The translations under genes and the position numbers were made by a program. Source: a bacterium (lineage in GTDB: Bacteria; Chloroflexota; Dormibacteria; Aeolococcales; Bog-877). Taken from it: DNA of 34,489 nucleotides. The first letter of the stretch is position 1, and the number at the start of each line of letters is the position of its first letter. Of the stretch, positions 1-7,964 are shown one piece after another. The notes beneath the pieces are model-generated. The model ran no database searches, had not been told where the DNA came from, and saw only the letters and a list, made by a program, of their open reading frames with translations. Location of the stretch: NCBI GenBank assembly GCA_021795235.1, contig JAJYPP010000036.1:1-34489 (forward strand). Direction: 5' to 3'.

Positions 1-392
1 CGCCTCCTGCGGCCGCGCCCACCGACGTTCCGACGCCCCGCCGTCGGCGGCGCCGGAGTGCCGCCGGCAACCAGGCCCCGGTGGGGTCAGCGGACCCTGG
101 CGAACCGATTGGCGCGCCGTCACCCGCGGCCGAGCCCACGGTCGCTCCCGGGCCGGGGTCTCGCCGCCGCCGCCGGCGCGGCCCGGCGGCCATCGCGGAG
201 ACCGATCGGACCGGATCCCAGGACCTCGCCGCCGGCCCCACGACCCCGGTTGCGGCCGTTCCGGAGCCTTCCGACTCCAGCGACCAGGGCGATCTGACGG
301 CCGCACCGGCAGAGCCGGCCAAGCGGCGCACCCATCGTGGCCACCGGGGAGGGCGCAGGCGTTCCGGGAGAGCCGCGACTCCCGAGCCATGA
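1..392 (+). CDS. C-terminal Arg/Pro/Ala-rich tail of an upstream gene (5' truncated)
   Basis: An open frame enters from the left edge (first full codon at position 3) and stops at a TGA overlapping the smc start codon (ATGA). The visible ~129 residues are low complexity: Pro/Ala/Glu-rich linkers with two blocks of six arginines (roughly residues 13-18 and 50-55) and a basic end rich in R, G and H (AKRRTHRGHRGGRRRSG). This resembles a disordered RNA-binding tail. By synteny the gene before smc is often rnc (RNase III), so a tailed RNase III is one possibility, but no catalytic domain is visible and another RNA-binding enzyme is equally compatible. Translational coupling with smc is directly visible. 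Confidence 0.55.
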   Translation, partial: PPAAAPTDVPTPRRRRRRSAAGNQAPVGSADPGEPIGAPSPAAEPTVAPGPGSRRRRRRGPAAIAETDRTGSQDLAAGPTTPVAAVPEPSDSSDQGDLTAAPAEPAKRRTHRGHRGGRRRSGRAATPEP

Positions 393-3300
393 GGGTCAGC
401 CGGCTCGAGGTCCGCGGCTTCAAGAGCTTTGCCAGCCCGGCCTCCCTGGAGTTCGGGGACGGCGTCACCGCGGTCGTGGGGCCCAACGGCAGCGGCAAGT
501 CCAACCTGGTGGATGCCATCCGGCTGGTCCTGGGGGGTGCCAGCGCCAGGGAGCTGAGAGGGCAGCGGTTGGACCAGGTGATCTTCTCCGGAGGCGACCG
601 TCGGGCGGCGCTCGGGATGGCCGAGGTGACCGTGGTCTTCGACAATGAGGATGGCCGGATGCCGGTGGACGAGGTGGAGGTGGCACTCAGCCGGCGCGTG
701 TACCGGGATGGCGCCTCCGAGTTCCGCCGCAACGGTCAGCGGATCAGGCTGCGGGACGTGGGCCGATTGCTGGATGCCACCGGCCTGGCCCAGGCAGGCT
801 ACGCGATCATCGCCCAAAACGACATCGAGTCGATCATCCGGGCCAGCCCTGGCCAGCGCCGGCATCTGGTCGAGGAGGCGGCTGGCGTTCGCGGTGCCCA
901 GGTCCTCATCGAGGACAGCTGGGACCGGATCCAGGAGCTGGATCGCTGGCTGGAGGGTTCGGTGGGCCGGCTGGCCGAGTTGATGCCGCGGCTCGAGGAG
1001 CTCCGTCAGCAGGCAGAGGTGGCCCAGGAGGCGCAGGGCCTCAGAGAGCGACTGGAGGACCTGCGCGGCAGTCTGGAACGCGCCGCCTGGCTGGACGCGC
1101 TGGGCGAGGCCCGTAAGAGCGAGCGCCAGTTGGATGGCGCTCGCCGCCGGCAAGAGTCAGCGGCGCGGGCGTTCGCCGAGTACGACCAGCACTACCAGCG
1201 AGAGCGCGACCGGCTGGAGGAGCTGGAGGCGGGGCGCCTGGAGGGGGAGCGCCTACGGGGCCAGATGGCGCTCCGGCTGCAGCAGGTCGACTCGGCGCTC
1301 GAGAAGTGGCGGGAGCGCGCCCAGCAGGCGGCGGCCACGGCCCTGGACGCCCAGACTCAGCTGGTGGAGGTCGCCGCCGATCTCTCCGCTCTTGGCGCCT
1401 CGCCGATCGGGGACCCGGGCGACTCTGCCGAGGATCTGGAGCTGCAGCGCTCGAGAGTCGCGGAGCTCTCGGTCCGGTTGCAGGCGCTGTCCGCCAGCCG
1501 CCAGGAGCTGCGGCGGCAACTTGACGAGTCCGATCGCGAGGAGCGGGAGCTGGGCCGCCAGCTCACCGAGAACTCAAGGGCGCAAGTGGAGCTGGAAGCC
1601 GGGATCCGTGCCCGGGGGGAGCGGCTGCAGCAGGTCCAGCTGGCGGGCAGGGAGCTGGAGCAGAGTGCCGCCAGCTGCCGGGCCGAGCTGGGATCGGTGC
1701 AGGAGCGGGCCTCGGTCGCCGCCGACACCGCCAATCAGCGGGCCACGGAACTGGAACAGGCGGTTCGGGGAGAGGCCGCCGCGCTTGACGTGCTGGGGGC
1801 GGCGGAGAGCGCCCTCAACAGGATCATTTCCCAGGAGCGCGCGGCGGCCGCCCAGGCTGCCGCCCACGACGCTCTCATCGAGGAGCGCAGACGGGGGCGC
1901 CCCATTGCGGAGGCGATCGCCCGAGGTGAGCTCTCGCTCCGCCACCTCGGCTCGGTGCTGGGGCCACGGCTCGACAGCGACACCCGGGCGGTGGAAGCTG
2001 CCCTCGGAGAGCTCCAGATGGCGCTGGTGGGCTCGGAGGAGGAGGCGAAGAAGGGGTTGGGACTGGCGGGCGGTGCCGCCGAGGTCGTCTGCTGGCCCTG
2101 TGGCGATGTCCAACTGGCGGGAGAGCCGCTGCCCGGCTGCCGGCCCCTGGCCGGAGCCCTCGAGGGCTCCGGTGAGGAGCTTGCGCTGGTGAGCCGGCTG
2201 TGCGCTCAGACCTGCCTGGCCGATGATCGAGAGGCGGCCGGTCGCTGGCTCGAGGCGGTGCCTCTGGGCCGCGCGGTGCTACCCGACGGAACCGTCATCG
2301 GGCGCGGCTTCGAGATCACGGCCCCGTCGGGCGTGGGCGAGCTGCAGACCTTCCAGCAGTCCAAGCTGGCCCAGCAGGGCCTGCTCCGGGTTAGAGCGCA
2401 GCTGGAGGAGGCCCAGCGTCAGCTCGACTGGGCAAGGGAGCAGCACCGTCGCCAGCGGACCAGGGTCGACCAGGCCCGGGAGGCGGCGGCCCGGGCGGCC
2501 GCCACGGCGGCCGGTGAGCGCCAGTTGGAGCTAAGGCTCGAGGAGCGGTTCGCGGAGATGAGTGAGCGGGCTGACCGACTCCGCGCCGAGGAGGAGCGGG
2601 AGCGCGCCCAGCTGGAACAGGGGAAGGCCCATCTGGAGGAGCGGGTGCACCAGCACGGGGAGTTGCAGGAGCAGAGTCTCGCGGTGCAGCGGGCGCACCA
2701 GGCGGCCAGGGATGCCGTCCTCACCTTGGACGATTCCGAGCGAGAGGTGAAGGCGTCGCTCGACCGAGTCCGACTGGCGGTGGCGGAGATCGAGATGCGC
2801 CAACGGGAGCGAGCCGACCGGGTCCGCCAGCAAGCTGAGGCCAGGGCCCGCCTGCTGGACCGGGAACGACAGGCGCGCACTCGGTGCGAGGTGGCCGAGA
2901 CCGGTGCCGCCGTGGCGCTGGCTTTGGCGCAGCAGGCAGCCCAAGCCCGCCTTGCCCTGGCCCGGGACGCCCATCTGATGGAGGCTGCCGCTCCCCCGAG
3001 CGGGCCGCAGGATGACCCGCTGCAGCAGCTGGCTGCGCTGGAGCGGCGGCGGGCCGAGTTGGAGGCCGCGCTCGCTCAGGCCGCCACTGTGACCAGGGGA
3101 CTGGAGCACGACCTGCTGGCGCAGCGGGGCAAGGTGGAACAGGCAAGGAGCCGGATCGGCGACGGGCTGGAAGGGGATGAGGAGGGCTTGCGCCCCCGCG
3201 AAGACCCGGCGCGAGCAGCCCAGGAGATCTCGCGGTGGGAGCGTCGCCTCCAGGTGCTGGGGCCGATCAATGAGCTGGCCCCGAGCCAGTTGCAGGACCT

Positions 3301-3913
3301 GCTGGACCGGACCGAGGGACTGCGGTCCGCCCACGCCGACACCAGTGCGGCCAGGGGGGACATCGAGGCGATCCTGGAGCGCCTGCGGCGGGTGGTGGAC
3401 GACCGGCTGCAGGACACCATGCGGACGGTGACGGCGGAGTTCGAGCGCACCTGGAGGGAGCTGTTCGGCGCCGGCCGGGCCACCCTGCTGAAGGTCGACT
3501 CAGGAGCGGGCGGGTCCTGGGGCGTGGACATGGAGGTCCAGCCCCAGGGCAAGCGGGTCATCCCCATGGGGATGCTGTCCGGGGGGGAGCGGGCGCTGAC
3601 CGCACTGGCCCTGATCCTGGCCCTGCAGGCGGTATCCCCGAGCCCGTTCTACGTGTTCGACGAGGTCGACGCCGCGCTCGACGAGGTCAACGTGGCGAAC
3701 TTCGCTCGCATCCTCATCGACCGCTCCAGGCACAGCCAGTTCCTGGTCGTCACCCACAGCCTGACCACGATGGCTCGAGCCTCGCATCTCTACGGGGTGA
3801 CCCAGGACGGCCGCGGCTCCAGCCGGGTGCTCTCGGTGCGTCTGTCCGAGGACGGCCGGTCCCTGCGGGATGAGGCGGGCGGGGAACTCGTGGAGGCCGT
3901 GGTTGGAGGCTGA
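389..3913 (+). CDS. smc: Chromosome partition protein SMC
   Basis: This is the SMC ATPase of the condensin-like Smc-ScpAB complex, which compacts and helps segregate the chromosome. The 1174-residue product has the usual family length. The N-terminal head carries Walker A GPNGSGKS (residues 31-38) and the conserved stretch around YAIIAQNDIESIIRA. Two long Arg/Glu/Gln-rich coiled-coil arms flank a hinge at roughly residues 510-650 (LGSVLGPRLDSDTRAVEAAL). The C-terminal head has the ABC signature LSGGERALTALALILALQ and Walker B FYVFDEVDAALDE. The ATG overlaps the stop of the upstream gene. The stop lies inside the possible ftsY start region, so expression is probably coupled to ftsY, the usual neighbour. 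Nothing suggests truncation. Confidence 0.97.
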   Translation: MRVSRLEVRGFKSFASPASLEFGDGVTAVVGPNGSGKSNLVDAIRLVLGGASARELRGQRLDQVIFSGGDRRAALGMAEVTVVFDNEDGRMPVDEVEVALSRRVYRDGASEFRRNGQRIRLRDVGRLLDATGLAQAGYAIIAQNDIESIIRASPGQRRHLVEEAAGVRGAQVLIEDSWDRIQELDRWLEGSVGRLAELMPRLEELRQQAEVAQEAQGLRERLEDLRGSLERAAWLDALGEARKSERQLDGARRRQESAARAFAEYDQHYQRERDRLEELEAGRLEGERLRGQMALRLQQVDSALEKWRERAQQAAATALDAQTQLVEVAADLSALGASPIGDPGDSAEDLELQRSRVAELSVRLQALSASRQELRRQLDESDREERELGRQLTENSRAQVELEAGIRARGERLQQVQLAGRELEQSAASCRAELGSVQERASVAADTANQRATELEQAVRGEAAALDVLGAAESALNRIISQERAAAAQAAAHDALIEERRRGRPIAEAIARGELSLRHLGSVLGPRLDSDTRAVEAALGELQMALVGSEEEAKKGLGLAGGAAEVVCWPCGDVQLAGEPLPGCRPLAGALEGSGEELALVSRLCAQTCLADDREAAGRWLEAVPLGRAVLPDGTVIGRGFEITAPSGVGELQTFQQSKLAQQGLLRVRAQLEEAQRQLDWAREQHRRQRTRVDQAREAAARAAATAAGERQLELRLEERFAEMSERADRLRAEEERERAQLEQGKAHLEERVHQHGELQEQSLAVQRAHQAARDAVLTLDDSEREVKASLDRVRLAVAEIEMRQRERADRVRQQAEARARLLDRERQARTRCEVAETGAAVALALAQQAAQARLALARDAHLMEAAAPPSGPQDDPLQQLAALERRRAELEAALAQAATVTRGLEHDLLAQRGKVEQARSRIGDGLEGDEEGLRPREDPARAAQEISRWERRLQVLGPINELAPSQLQDLLDRTEGLRSAHADTSAARGDIEAILERLRRVVDDRLQDTMRTVTAEFERTWRELFGAGRATLLKVDSGAGGSWGVDMEVQPQGKRVIPMGMLSGGERALTALALILALQAVSPSPFYVFDEVDAALDEVNVANFARILIDRSRHSQFLVVTHSLTTMARASHLYGVTQDGRGSSRVLSVRLSEDGRSLRDEAGGELVEAVVGG

Positions 3914-4865
3914 TCCTCAGAGCCAGCCGAAGCGTCGGTGGTGGCGCCGCATACCCGTCCGTCTGGACCGGGTCTCCAGCCACATGGGTCACACCCTCCG
4001 CACCCGCTTGGGCCGGGGCCAACTCGCGGGGGAGGAGCTGTACGAGGAGCTCTTCGAGCTCCTCGTTTCCAGCGACTGTGGTGTCCCCATGGCTGAGGAT
4101 CTGGTCCACGGTCTCCGCGAGCGGGCCGGTCGGGAGCGGCTTCGCAGCCCCGAACAGCTGCTGGCGGCGTTGAGGCAGGAGATGCTGGAGCAGCTGGATG
4201 GCAGGAACCGCGAGCTGTCGCTCTCCGGCTCACCGTGCGTCTGGCTGGTAGCCGGGGTCAATGGATCCGGGAAGACGACCACCATCGCCAAGCTCGCCGC
4301 CAGACTCCAGCGCCAAGGGCTGACCTGCCTGGTGGCGGCCTCGGACACCTTCCGGGCGGCGGCGATCGACCAGTTGCGAAAAATGGTGGCCCCCACCGGC
4401 GCCGAGCTGGTGGCGCACCAGCCTGGCGCGGATCCGGCGGCCGTGGTCTTCGATGCCATCGCCGCCGCCCGGGCCCGCGGCCGCGACGTGATCTTGGTGG
4501 ACACCGCCGGCCGGCTGCACACCAAGGACAACCTCATGCAGGAGCTGGGCAAGATTCGCAGGGTGGTGGAGGGCCAGCTGGCGGGTCAGCCGGCCGAGGC
4601 CCTGCTGGTGCTGGACGCCTACGTGGGAGCGAACGCCATCGCCCAGGCGCGGGTCTTCGGCGAGGTGGTGGGGGCGACCGGGTTGGTGGTGACCAAGCTC
4701 GACGGCAGCGCCCGGGGAGGATACCTGTTCCAGGTGGAGCGCGAGCTGGGCCTGCCCGTCAAGCTGATCGGGTTGGGCGAGCATGTCGATGACCTAGCCG
4801 ACTTCGATGCCCGCGACTATGTGGACCGGTTGCTGGCGGATGACGAGGTCGAGAGTCCGGGCTGA
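3903..4865 (+). CDS. ftsY: Signal recognition particle receptor FtsY
   Basis: FtsY is the SRP receptor GTPase that docks ribosome-nascent-chain-Ffh complexes at the membrane. The NG domain is complete: an N-domain helical bundle (ELYEELFELLVSSDCGV), P-loop GVNGSGKTTTIAKLA, DTFRAAAIDQL, DTAGRLHTKDNLMQEL, TKLDGSARGG and the closing GLGEHVDDLADFD segment. The acidic A-domain of E. coli FtsY is absent; the N-terminus has only a short basic stretch (PKRRWWRR) that could bind lipid. I chose TTG at 3903 because GGAGG lies six bases upstream. An in-frame ATG at 3870, inside smc, and an ATG at 3984 are alternatives. The gene overlaps the end of smc. The usual next genes, ylxM-ffh, are displaced about 4.3 kb by the island. 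Confidence 0.93.
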   Translation: MEADPQSQPKRRWWRRIPVRLDRVSSHMGHTLRTRLGRGQLAGEELYEELFELLVSSDCGVPMAEDLVHGLRERAGRERLRSPEQLLAALRQEMLEQLDGRNRELSLSGSPCVWLVAGVNGSGKTTTIAKLAARLQRQGLTCLVAASDTFRAAAIDQLRKMVAPTGAELVAHQPGADPAAVVFDAIAAARARGRDVILVDTAGRLHTKDNLMQELGKIRRVVEGQLAGQPAEALLVLDAYVGANAIAQARVFGEVVGATGLVVTKLDGSARGGYLFQVERELGLPVKLIGLGEHVDDLADFDARDYVDRLLADDEVESPG

Positions 4866-4884
4866 CCGCCTAAGCCCGGCCCAG

Positions 4885-4916
4885 TCCTCCCGAAGCTGTC
4901 CCCAGGGGCAAAGCAG
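4885..4916 (+). repeat. Left arm of a 32-bp perfect inverted repeat bracketing the island
   Basis: Positions 4885-4916 are the exact reverse complement of 9089-9120. The match continues outward after one mismatch for six more bases (GGCCCA on the left, TGGGCC on the right). This arm starts 19 bases after the ftsY stop; the partner ends about 68 bases before the ylxM start. The pair therefore delimits the foreign-looking interval. It could be terminal repeats of a transposon, or a duplicated and inverted piece of the old intergenic region. Confidence 0.9.
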
Positions 4917-4970
4917 GGGTCCCGTTAAGGGGTTGACGACTGTTGCCAGAGAAATGCGCTTCAGTAAGCG

Positions 4971-5437
4971 ATGATGAACTTGAAGGTGTCGGCGGGTCTA
5001 CAAGGCATTGATCCGGTGACCGCATATCTGGGAGACTCGTAGCAGTGGGTCAGGGACTGGACGCTCCCCGTGCCGGCGCGCCGGGCCGTGGGCCTGGTCT
5101 TGGCCGACGCGCCCGGGTTAGCCGCTACCGCCGGTAGTGTCGTCGTCTCCGCGCGCGTCTCCTCGGCCATCCAGCGCGTCGACATCGACCGGTAGGGGGC
5201 CCGGATCACAAGGCGTTGGGGACGGGCTCTCGGTTGGCCGTGTGGCCGTGGCGGCACGCCCCACTCTGTGAGCGCCCCCACGCCGACTGCTGGCGGTCGA
5301 CGCCACCCCAGTCGACGACCTGGGACGGGACGTGACCGAGATCCTCAGCTCGCTGGGCGCCCTGGTCCATCACCGCCGACAGCGAGGAGGCGGGAGCCGC
5401 GCTTGGCAAAGGCCGTGACGGAGCTACAATGTGACCC
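4971..5437 (+). pseudogene. Decayed IS607-family serine recombinase (TnpA)
   Basis: From ATG 4971/4974 the frame reads MNLKVSAGLQGIDPVTAY, then a TAG at 5040. The same frame resumes with WTLPVPARRAVGLVLADAP and SARVSSAIQRVDIDR before a second TAG at 5193. This matches the architecture of IS607 TnpA: an N-terminal MerR-like helix-turn-helix (HPVTAYRWFRDGTLPVPAR type) followed by the catalytic serine motif YARVSSADQR. Most of the resolvase domain is then missing, but near 5286-5390 the typical C-terminus is recognisable (LLAVDATPVDDLGRDVTEILSSL). In-frame stops and a large internal deletion make it inactive. It lies directly upstream of tnpB, as in intact IS607 elements. Assignment rests on recalled family motifs, not on a search. 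Confidence 0.8.
5403..5430 (+). promoter_or_regulatory. Candidate promoter of tnpB giving a leaderless transcript
   Basis: TTGGCA (5403-5408) and TACAAT (5425-5430) are separated by 16 bases. The tnpB ATG is seven bases after the -10 hexamer, about where transcription should begin, and no Shine-Dalgarno sequence fits in between. This predicts a leaderless mRNA. Confidence 0.55.
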
Positions 5438-6937
5438 ATGGCCACACTGGCGTTTGTACCGGAGGCAAGGAAGAAGCGGGCTCCGAAGGGGAAGTTCGCA
5501 ATCCCCGACGGCTGGGTCGCCCGCGGCTTCAGCTTTGAGGTCGAGTGGCCCGAGGACAAAGAAGTCGCCTCGTCGATCCGTTCCCAGTTCGGCGGCCGAC
5601 GCTACGCCTTCAACTGGGGTCTCGGCCAAGTCAAGGCCGACCTGGACGCCCACAAGACCGATCCCGCCCACCAGTCGGTCAAGTGGAACCTCTACGCCAT
5701 GCGGAAGCGATGGAACGCCGAAAAGGCGGCCATCGCACCCTGGTGGGCGGAGAACTCCAAGGAGGCGTATGCCACCGGGATCGCCGACCTCTGCGTGGCG
5801 CTCAAGAACTGGTCCGACTCCAGGCAGGGAAAGCGCAAGGGCGGCAGGGTCGGGTTCCCCAAGTTCCGGTGCCGGCACAAGGATCAGGCCGGGGTGCGTT
5901 TCACGACTGGCGCGATCAGGGTCGAGCCCGACCGGCGCACCGTCACCCTGCCCGTGGTCGGCACCCTGCGCTCGAAGGAGAACACTCGCCGCCTGGAGCG
6001 CCTGCTCGGCAAGGGCTCGGCCCGGGTCCTCAACGCCACCCTCAGCCAGAGGTGGGGGCGGCTGTTCGTGTCCTTCGGGTGCATCGTCGAGAACCATCCC
6101 CGTTCCATGCCGACCAGGGAGCGGGTCGGCGTCGATCTCGGGATGCGGTCCCTGGCCACCATCGCCGACAGCGACGGCAACATCATCGAAGTCCCCAACC
6201 CCGCCCCCCTGCGGGCGACGCTCACGAAGCGCCGCCGGGTCGGGCGGCAGCTGTCCAGACGCCTCCCCGGCTCGCTGGGGCACAGCGCAGCGAAAGCCAA
6301 GCTCGCTCGCCTCGACCGTCGATGCGTCAACCTGCGCCAGCAGGCGTCCCACCAGCTCACCACCTGGCTGGCGGCAACCTACCGCGAGGTTGTGATCGAA
6401 GACCTCGATCTCGCGGCCATGAAGAAGGGCATGGGGCGCCGGGCGTTCCGGCGTTCGGTGTCCGACACCGCCCTCGGCCGGATCAGGCCCCAACTCACCC
6501 ACAAGATGGGGTGGCGGGGAACTCAGCCGACGGTCGCCAACCGTTGGTTCGCCTCGTCACTCATCCATCACGGGTGCGGCTGTCGGCTGATCGAACCCAA
6601 GAGGCTAGCCAAGCAGCTCATCTGCGCAGTGACGGGTGAGCCGGTCGACCGCGACCGCAACGCTGCGCAAAACCTCCGTGACTGGCCGGACTATGCCAGT
6701 TGTGGCTCAGTTGGAGCCACGGCCCCGTTCGTTCCCGGGCCGTCCTCGGACGGTACAGGCGGCGGTTCAGATGCCGAGCCACTCGGCACCTGGAGAGCGG
6801 ACGTAAGACCACCGCCTCGGCGGTGTGCGGTCCGCGGTGAGGTCAGAACCGAACCCGGCAACGGGAGAGGAACCCCGAGAAGGGGTGCCACCAGCAGTGG
6901 GCTCACTAGAGTTCACTCAATGGCAACGGTCGTTTAG
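5438..6937 (+). CDS. tnpB: RNA-guided endonuclease TnpB (IS607-type), with an omega-RNA-derived tail
   Basis: TnpB is the transposon-encoded RuvC-like nuclease related to Cas12; with its omega RNA it cuts DNA next to a short motif and helps retain the transposon. The N-terminus has the typical RGFSFEVEWP and RRYAFNWGL motifs. RuvC-I is GVDLGMRSLA (Asp233), RuvC-II is VVIEDLDLA (Glu321) and RuvC-III is DRDRNAAQNL (Asp404/406), so all catalytic acids are present. The zinc-binding segment is atypical: HHGCGC (377-382) followed by CAVTG (396-400) instead of two CxxC pairs. After residue ~412 the last ~87 residues are low complexity and encoded by a hairpin-rich segment, so they probably reflect RNA structure rather than a protein domain. 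There is no frameshift. ATG 5438 follows a good promoter. Function is inferred from family motifs. Confidence 0.9.
   Translation: MATLAFVPEARKKRAPKGKFAIPDGWVARGFSFEVEWPEDKEVASSIRSQFGGRRYAFNWGLGQVKADLDAHKTDPAHQSVKWNLYAMRKRWNAEKAAIAPWWAENSKEAYATGIADLCVALKNWSDSRQGKRKGGRVGFPKFRCRHKDQAGVRFTTGAIRVEPDRRTVTLPVVGTLRSKENTRRLERLLGKGSARVLNATLSQRWGRLFVSFGCIVENHPRSMPTRERVGVDLGMRSLATIADSDGNIIEVPNPAPLRATLTKRRRVGRQLSRRLPGSLGHSAAKAKLARLDRRCVNLRQQASHQLTTWLAATYREVVIEDLDLAAMKKGMGRRAFRRSVSDTALGRIRPQLTHKMGWRGTQPTVANRWFASSLIHHGCGCRLIEPKRLAKQLICAVTGEPVDRDRNAAQNLRDWPDYASCGSVGATAPFVPGPSSDGTGGGSDAEPLGTWRADVRPPPRRCAVRGEVRTEPGNGRGTPRRGATSSGLTRVHSMATVV
6740..6937 (+). ncRNA. Candidate omega RNA (reRNA) overlapping the 3' end of tnpB
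   Basis: A 150-base stretch holds a run of perfect hairpins: 6740-6753 (five-bp stem, CTCG loop), 6772-6788 (seven-bp stem TGCCGAG, loop CCA), 6810-6825 (six-bp stem CACCGC, CTCG loop), 6854-6865 (CCCG stem, GCAA tetraloop) and 6873-6885 (CCCC/GGGG, GAGAA loop). Tetraloop-capped stems in the 3' end of tnpB are what omega RNAs look like. The 3' end, where the guide would begin at the element's right boundary, cannot be placed; the end given is the tnpB stop. Confidence 0.6.
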
Positions 6938-7739
6938 CTGAGGAGTTCGTGGAGCAGGCAGACCTCGAGGCCAATCGGGCCGCTTACCTCGGTTAGCGGT
7001 AGCAACTGGCCAGAAAGTTGCGATACGGAGAGGGCAGCGGGGCGGATCATGACTGGGCCGTGCGAAGGGGGGCGTCCTGGCGGTGGTGCGAGGCCGAAGT
7101 GGACCTCCACCCCCGATATCGCACAGAACGCGTACCGGGAGAGCGTACCGTGCCGATCGAGAACCAGCACGGGGACAGGCCCTCGGTGGGCTGGTGTCGC
7201 TCGGAATTGGCTATTCCTGCGACCAGAGGGAACCAGGCACGAGCTGGAGCTAGGTGGCCTCGTATCGAAGGTTCGCTACCGGCGCGTGCTCCCGCTCACC
7301 TGCTGACTGACGCTCCTCGGGCTTCTGCCGCCACCTTCTGGCCAGTTCAGAGATCTGGACATTCGATTTTGGTCAGTCGAACATAATTGTGGTGCAGTTA
7401 ATTTTTCTGACTCGCCGCCGGGCGGTCTCCTTGACTCCGATGCCCGCCCCGACAAGCCAATCCCGAGGGGACCGCTGCACCCCATCGGAGAGCAGGATGT
7501 CCAGAGGTCTGCGGTTGCTACGGGAACCCGAACTGGGGCCGGAATACGACTCGCCCCTGATTGAGTCGTTCCTCGCCAAGGGCCTCCTGGTCCCGGGTTC
7601 ACGGGTATGATCGCGAAGGTTCCGACTTGGTGATCAGTTTCGGAACTGGCCTGTACCGATCCTCGTCACAGGCCGCATCGACGTCCGGGCCAGACGTGTG
7701 CGCCCTGCGTACGATCTGCTGCAATGCTATGCTTCCAGT
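6938..7739. other. 802-bp stretch without a recognisable gene
   Basis: Short open frames exist on both strands, for example 7389-7610 on plus and 6934-7170 on minus, but none shows a family motif or a convincing ribosome binding site. The stretch 7375-7410 is markedly AT-richer than its surroundings. It is probably decayed island DNA; a small lineage-specific gene cannot be excluded. Confidence 0.5.
7725..7733 (+). promoter_or_regulatory. Possible extended -10 of vapBC
   Basis: TGCTATGCT fits an extended -10 (TGN followed by TATGCT). The vapB ATG begins seven bases later, again implying a leaderless start. No good -35 is seen. Confidence 0.3.
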
Positions 7740-7964
7740 ATGCGAACGCGGGTGACGGTCACCGTCGATGAAGATGCGGTCCGTGCCGCCGAGGATGCGG
7801 TTGCCGCTGGTCGCGCCCCGTCGGTAAGCGCATGGGTGGCCTCGGCGATGAGCGAACGGGCTCACCGCGAGAACCTGGCGGTGGTCCTTGCCGAGATCCG
7901 CGCCGAGCTCGGACCGGCGACCGACGAGGAGACCGCGTGGGCGCGAAGCGTCCTAGGCCTGTAG
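7740..7964 (+). CDS. vapB: VapB-type antitoxin
   Basis: This 74-residue protein starts MRTRVTVTVDEDAV, a beta strand with alternating residues followed by helices. That is the ribbon-helix-helix DNA-binding fold of VapB-like antitoxins (PSVSAWVASAMSERA forms the second helix region). The C-terminal half (ENLAVVLAEIRAELGPATDEETAWARSVLGL) is acidic and would wrap the toxin. It overlaps the downstream PIN-domain gene by 28 bases, the normal antitoxin-first order. I chose ATG 7740 because it starts the conserved MRTRVTVTVD segment; an upstream in-frame GTG at 7698 would add 14 residues of no family character. The antitoxin would neutralise the toxin and repress the operon; this is inferred from family knowledge. 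Confidence 0.82.
   Translation: MRTRVTVTVDEDAVRAAEDAVAAGRAPSVSAWVASAMSERAHRENLAVVLAEIRAELGPATDEETAWARSVLGL

Larger units (their letters stand above)
4971..6937 (+). mobile_element. IS607-like element (tnpA remnant plus tnpB), ends not defined
   Basis: The order, a decayed MerR-type serine recombinase followed at once by tnpB with a structured 3' end, is that of an IS607-family element. Such elements lack terminal inverted repeats, so the boundaries are only the recognisable genes. With tnpA destroyed the element cannot mobilise itself, although it could be moved in trans. Confidence 0.7.

Noticed and set aside
4961-5281. Minus-strand open frame of about 106 codons upstream of tnpB
   Set aside because: The plus strand of this interval reads as a decayed IS607 TnpA, which explains the sequence better.
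5345-6502. 385-codon minus-strand open frame opposite tnpB
   Set aside because: Antisense shadow of tnpB; the plus-strand product carries all RuvC motifs.
6904-6920. TAGAGTTCACTCAA as an IS605-type right end ending in TCAA
   Set aside because: The element has an IS607-type TnpA remnant, and IS607 elements do not use such ends; the resemblance is too short to support a boundary.
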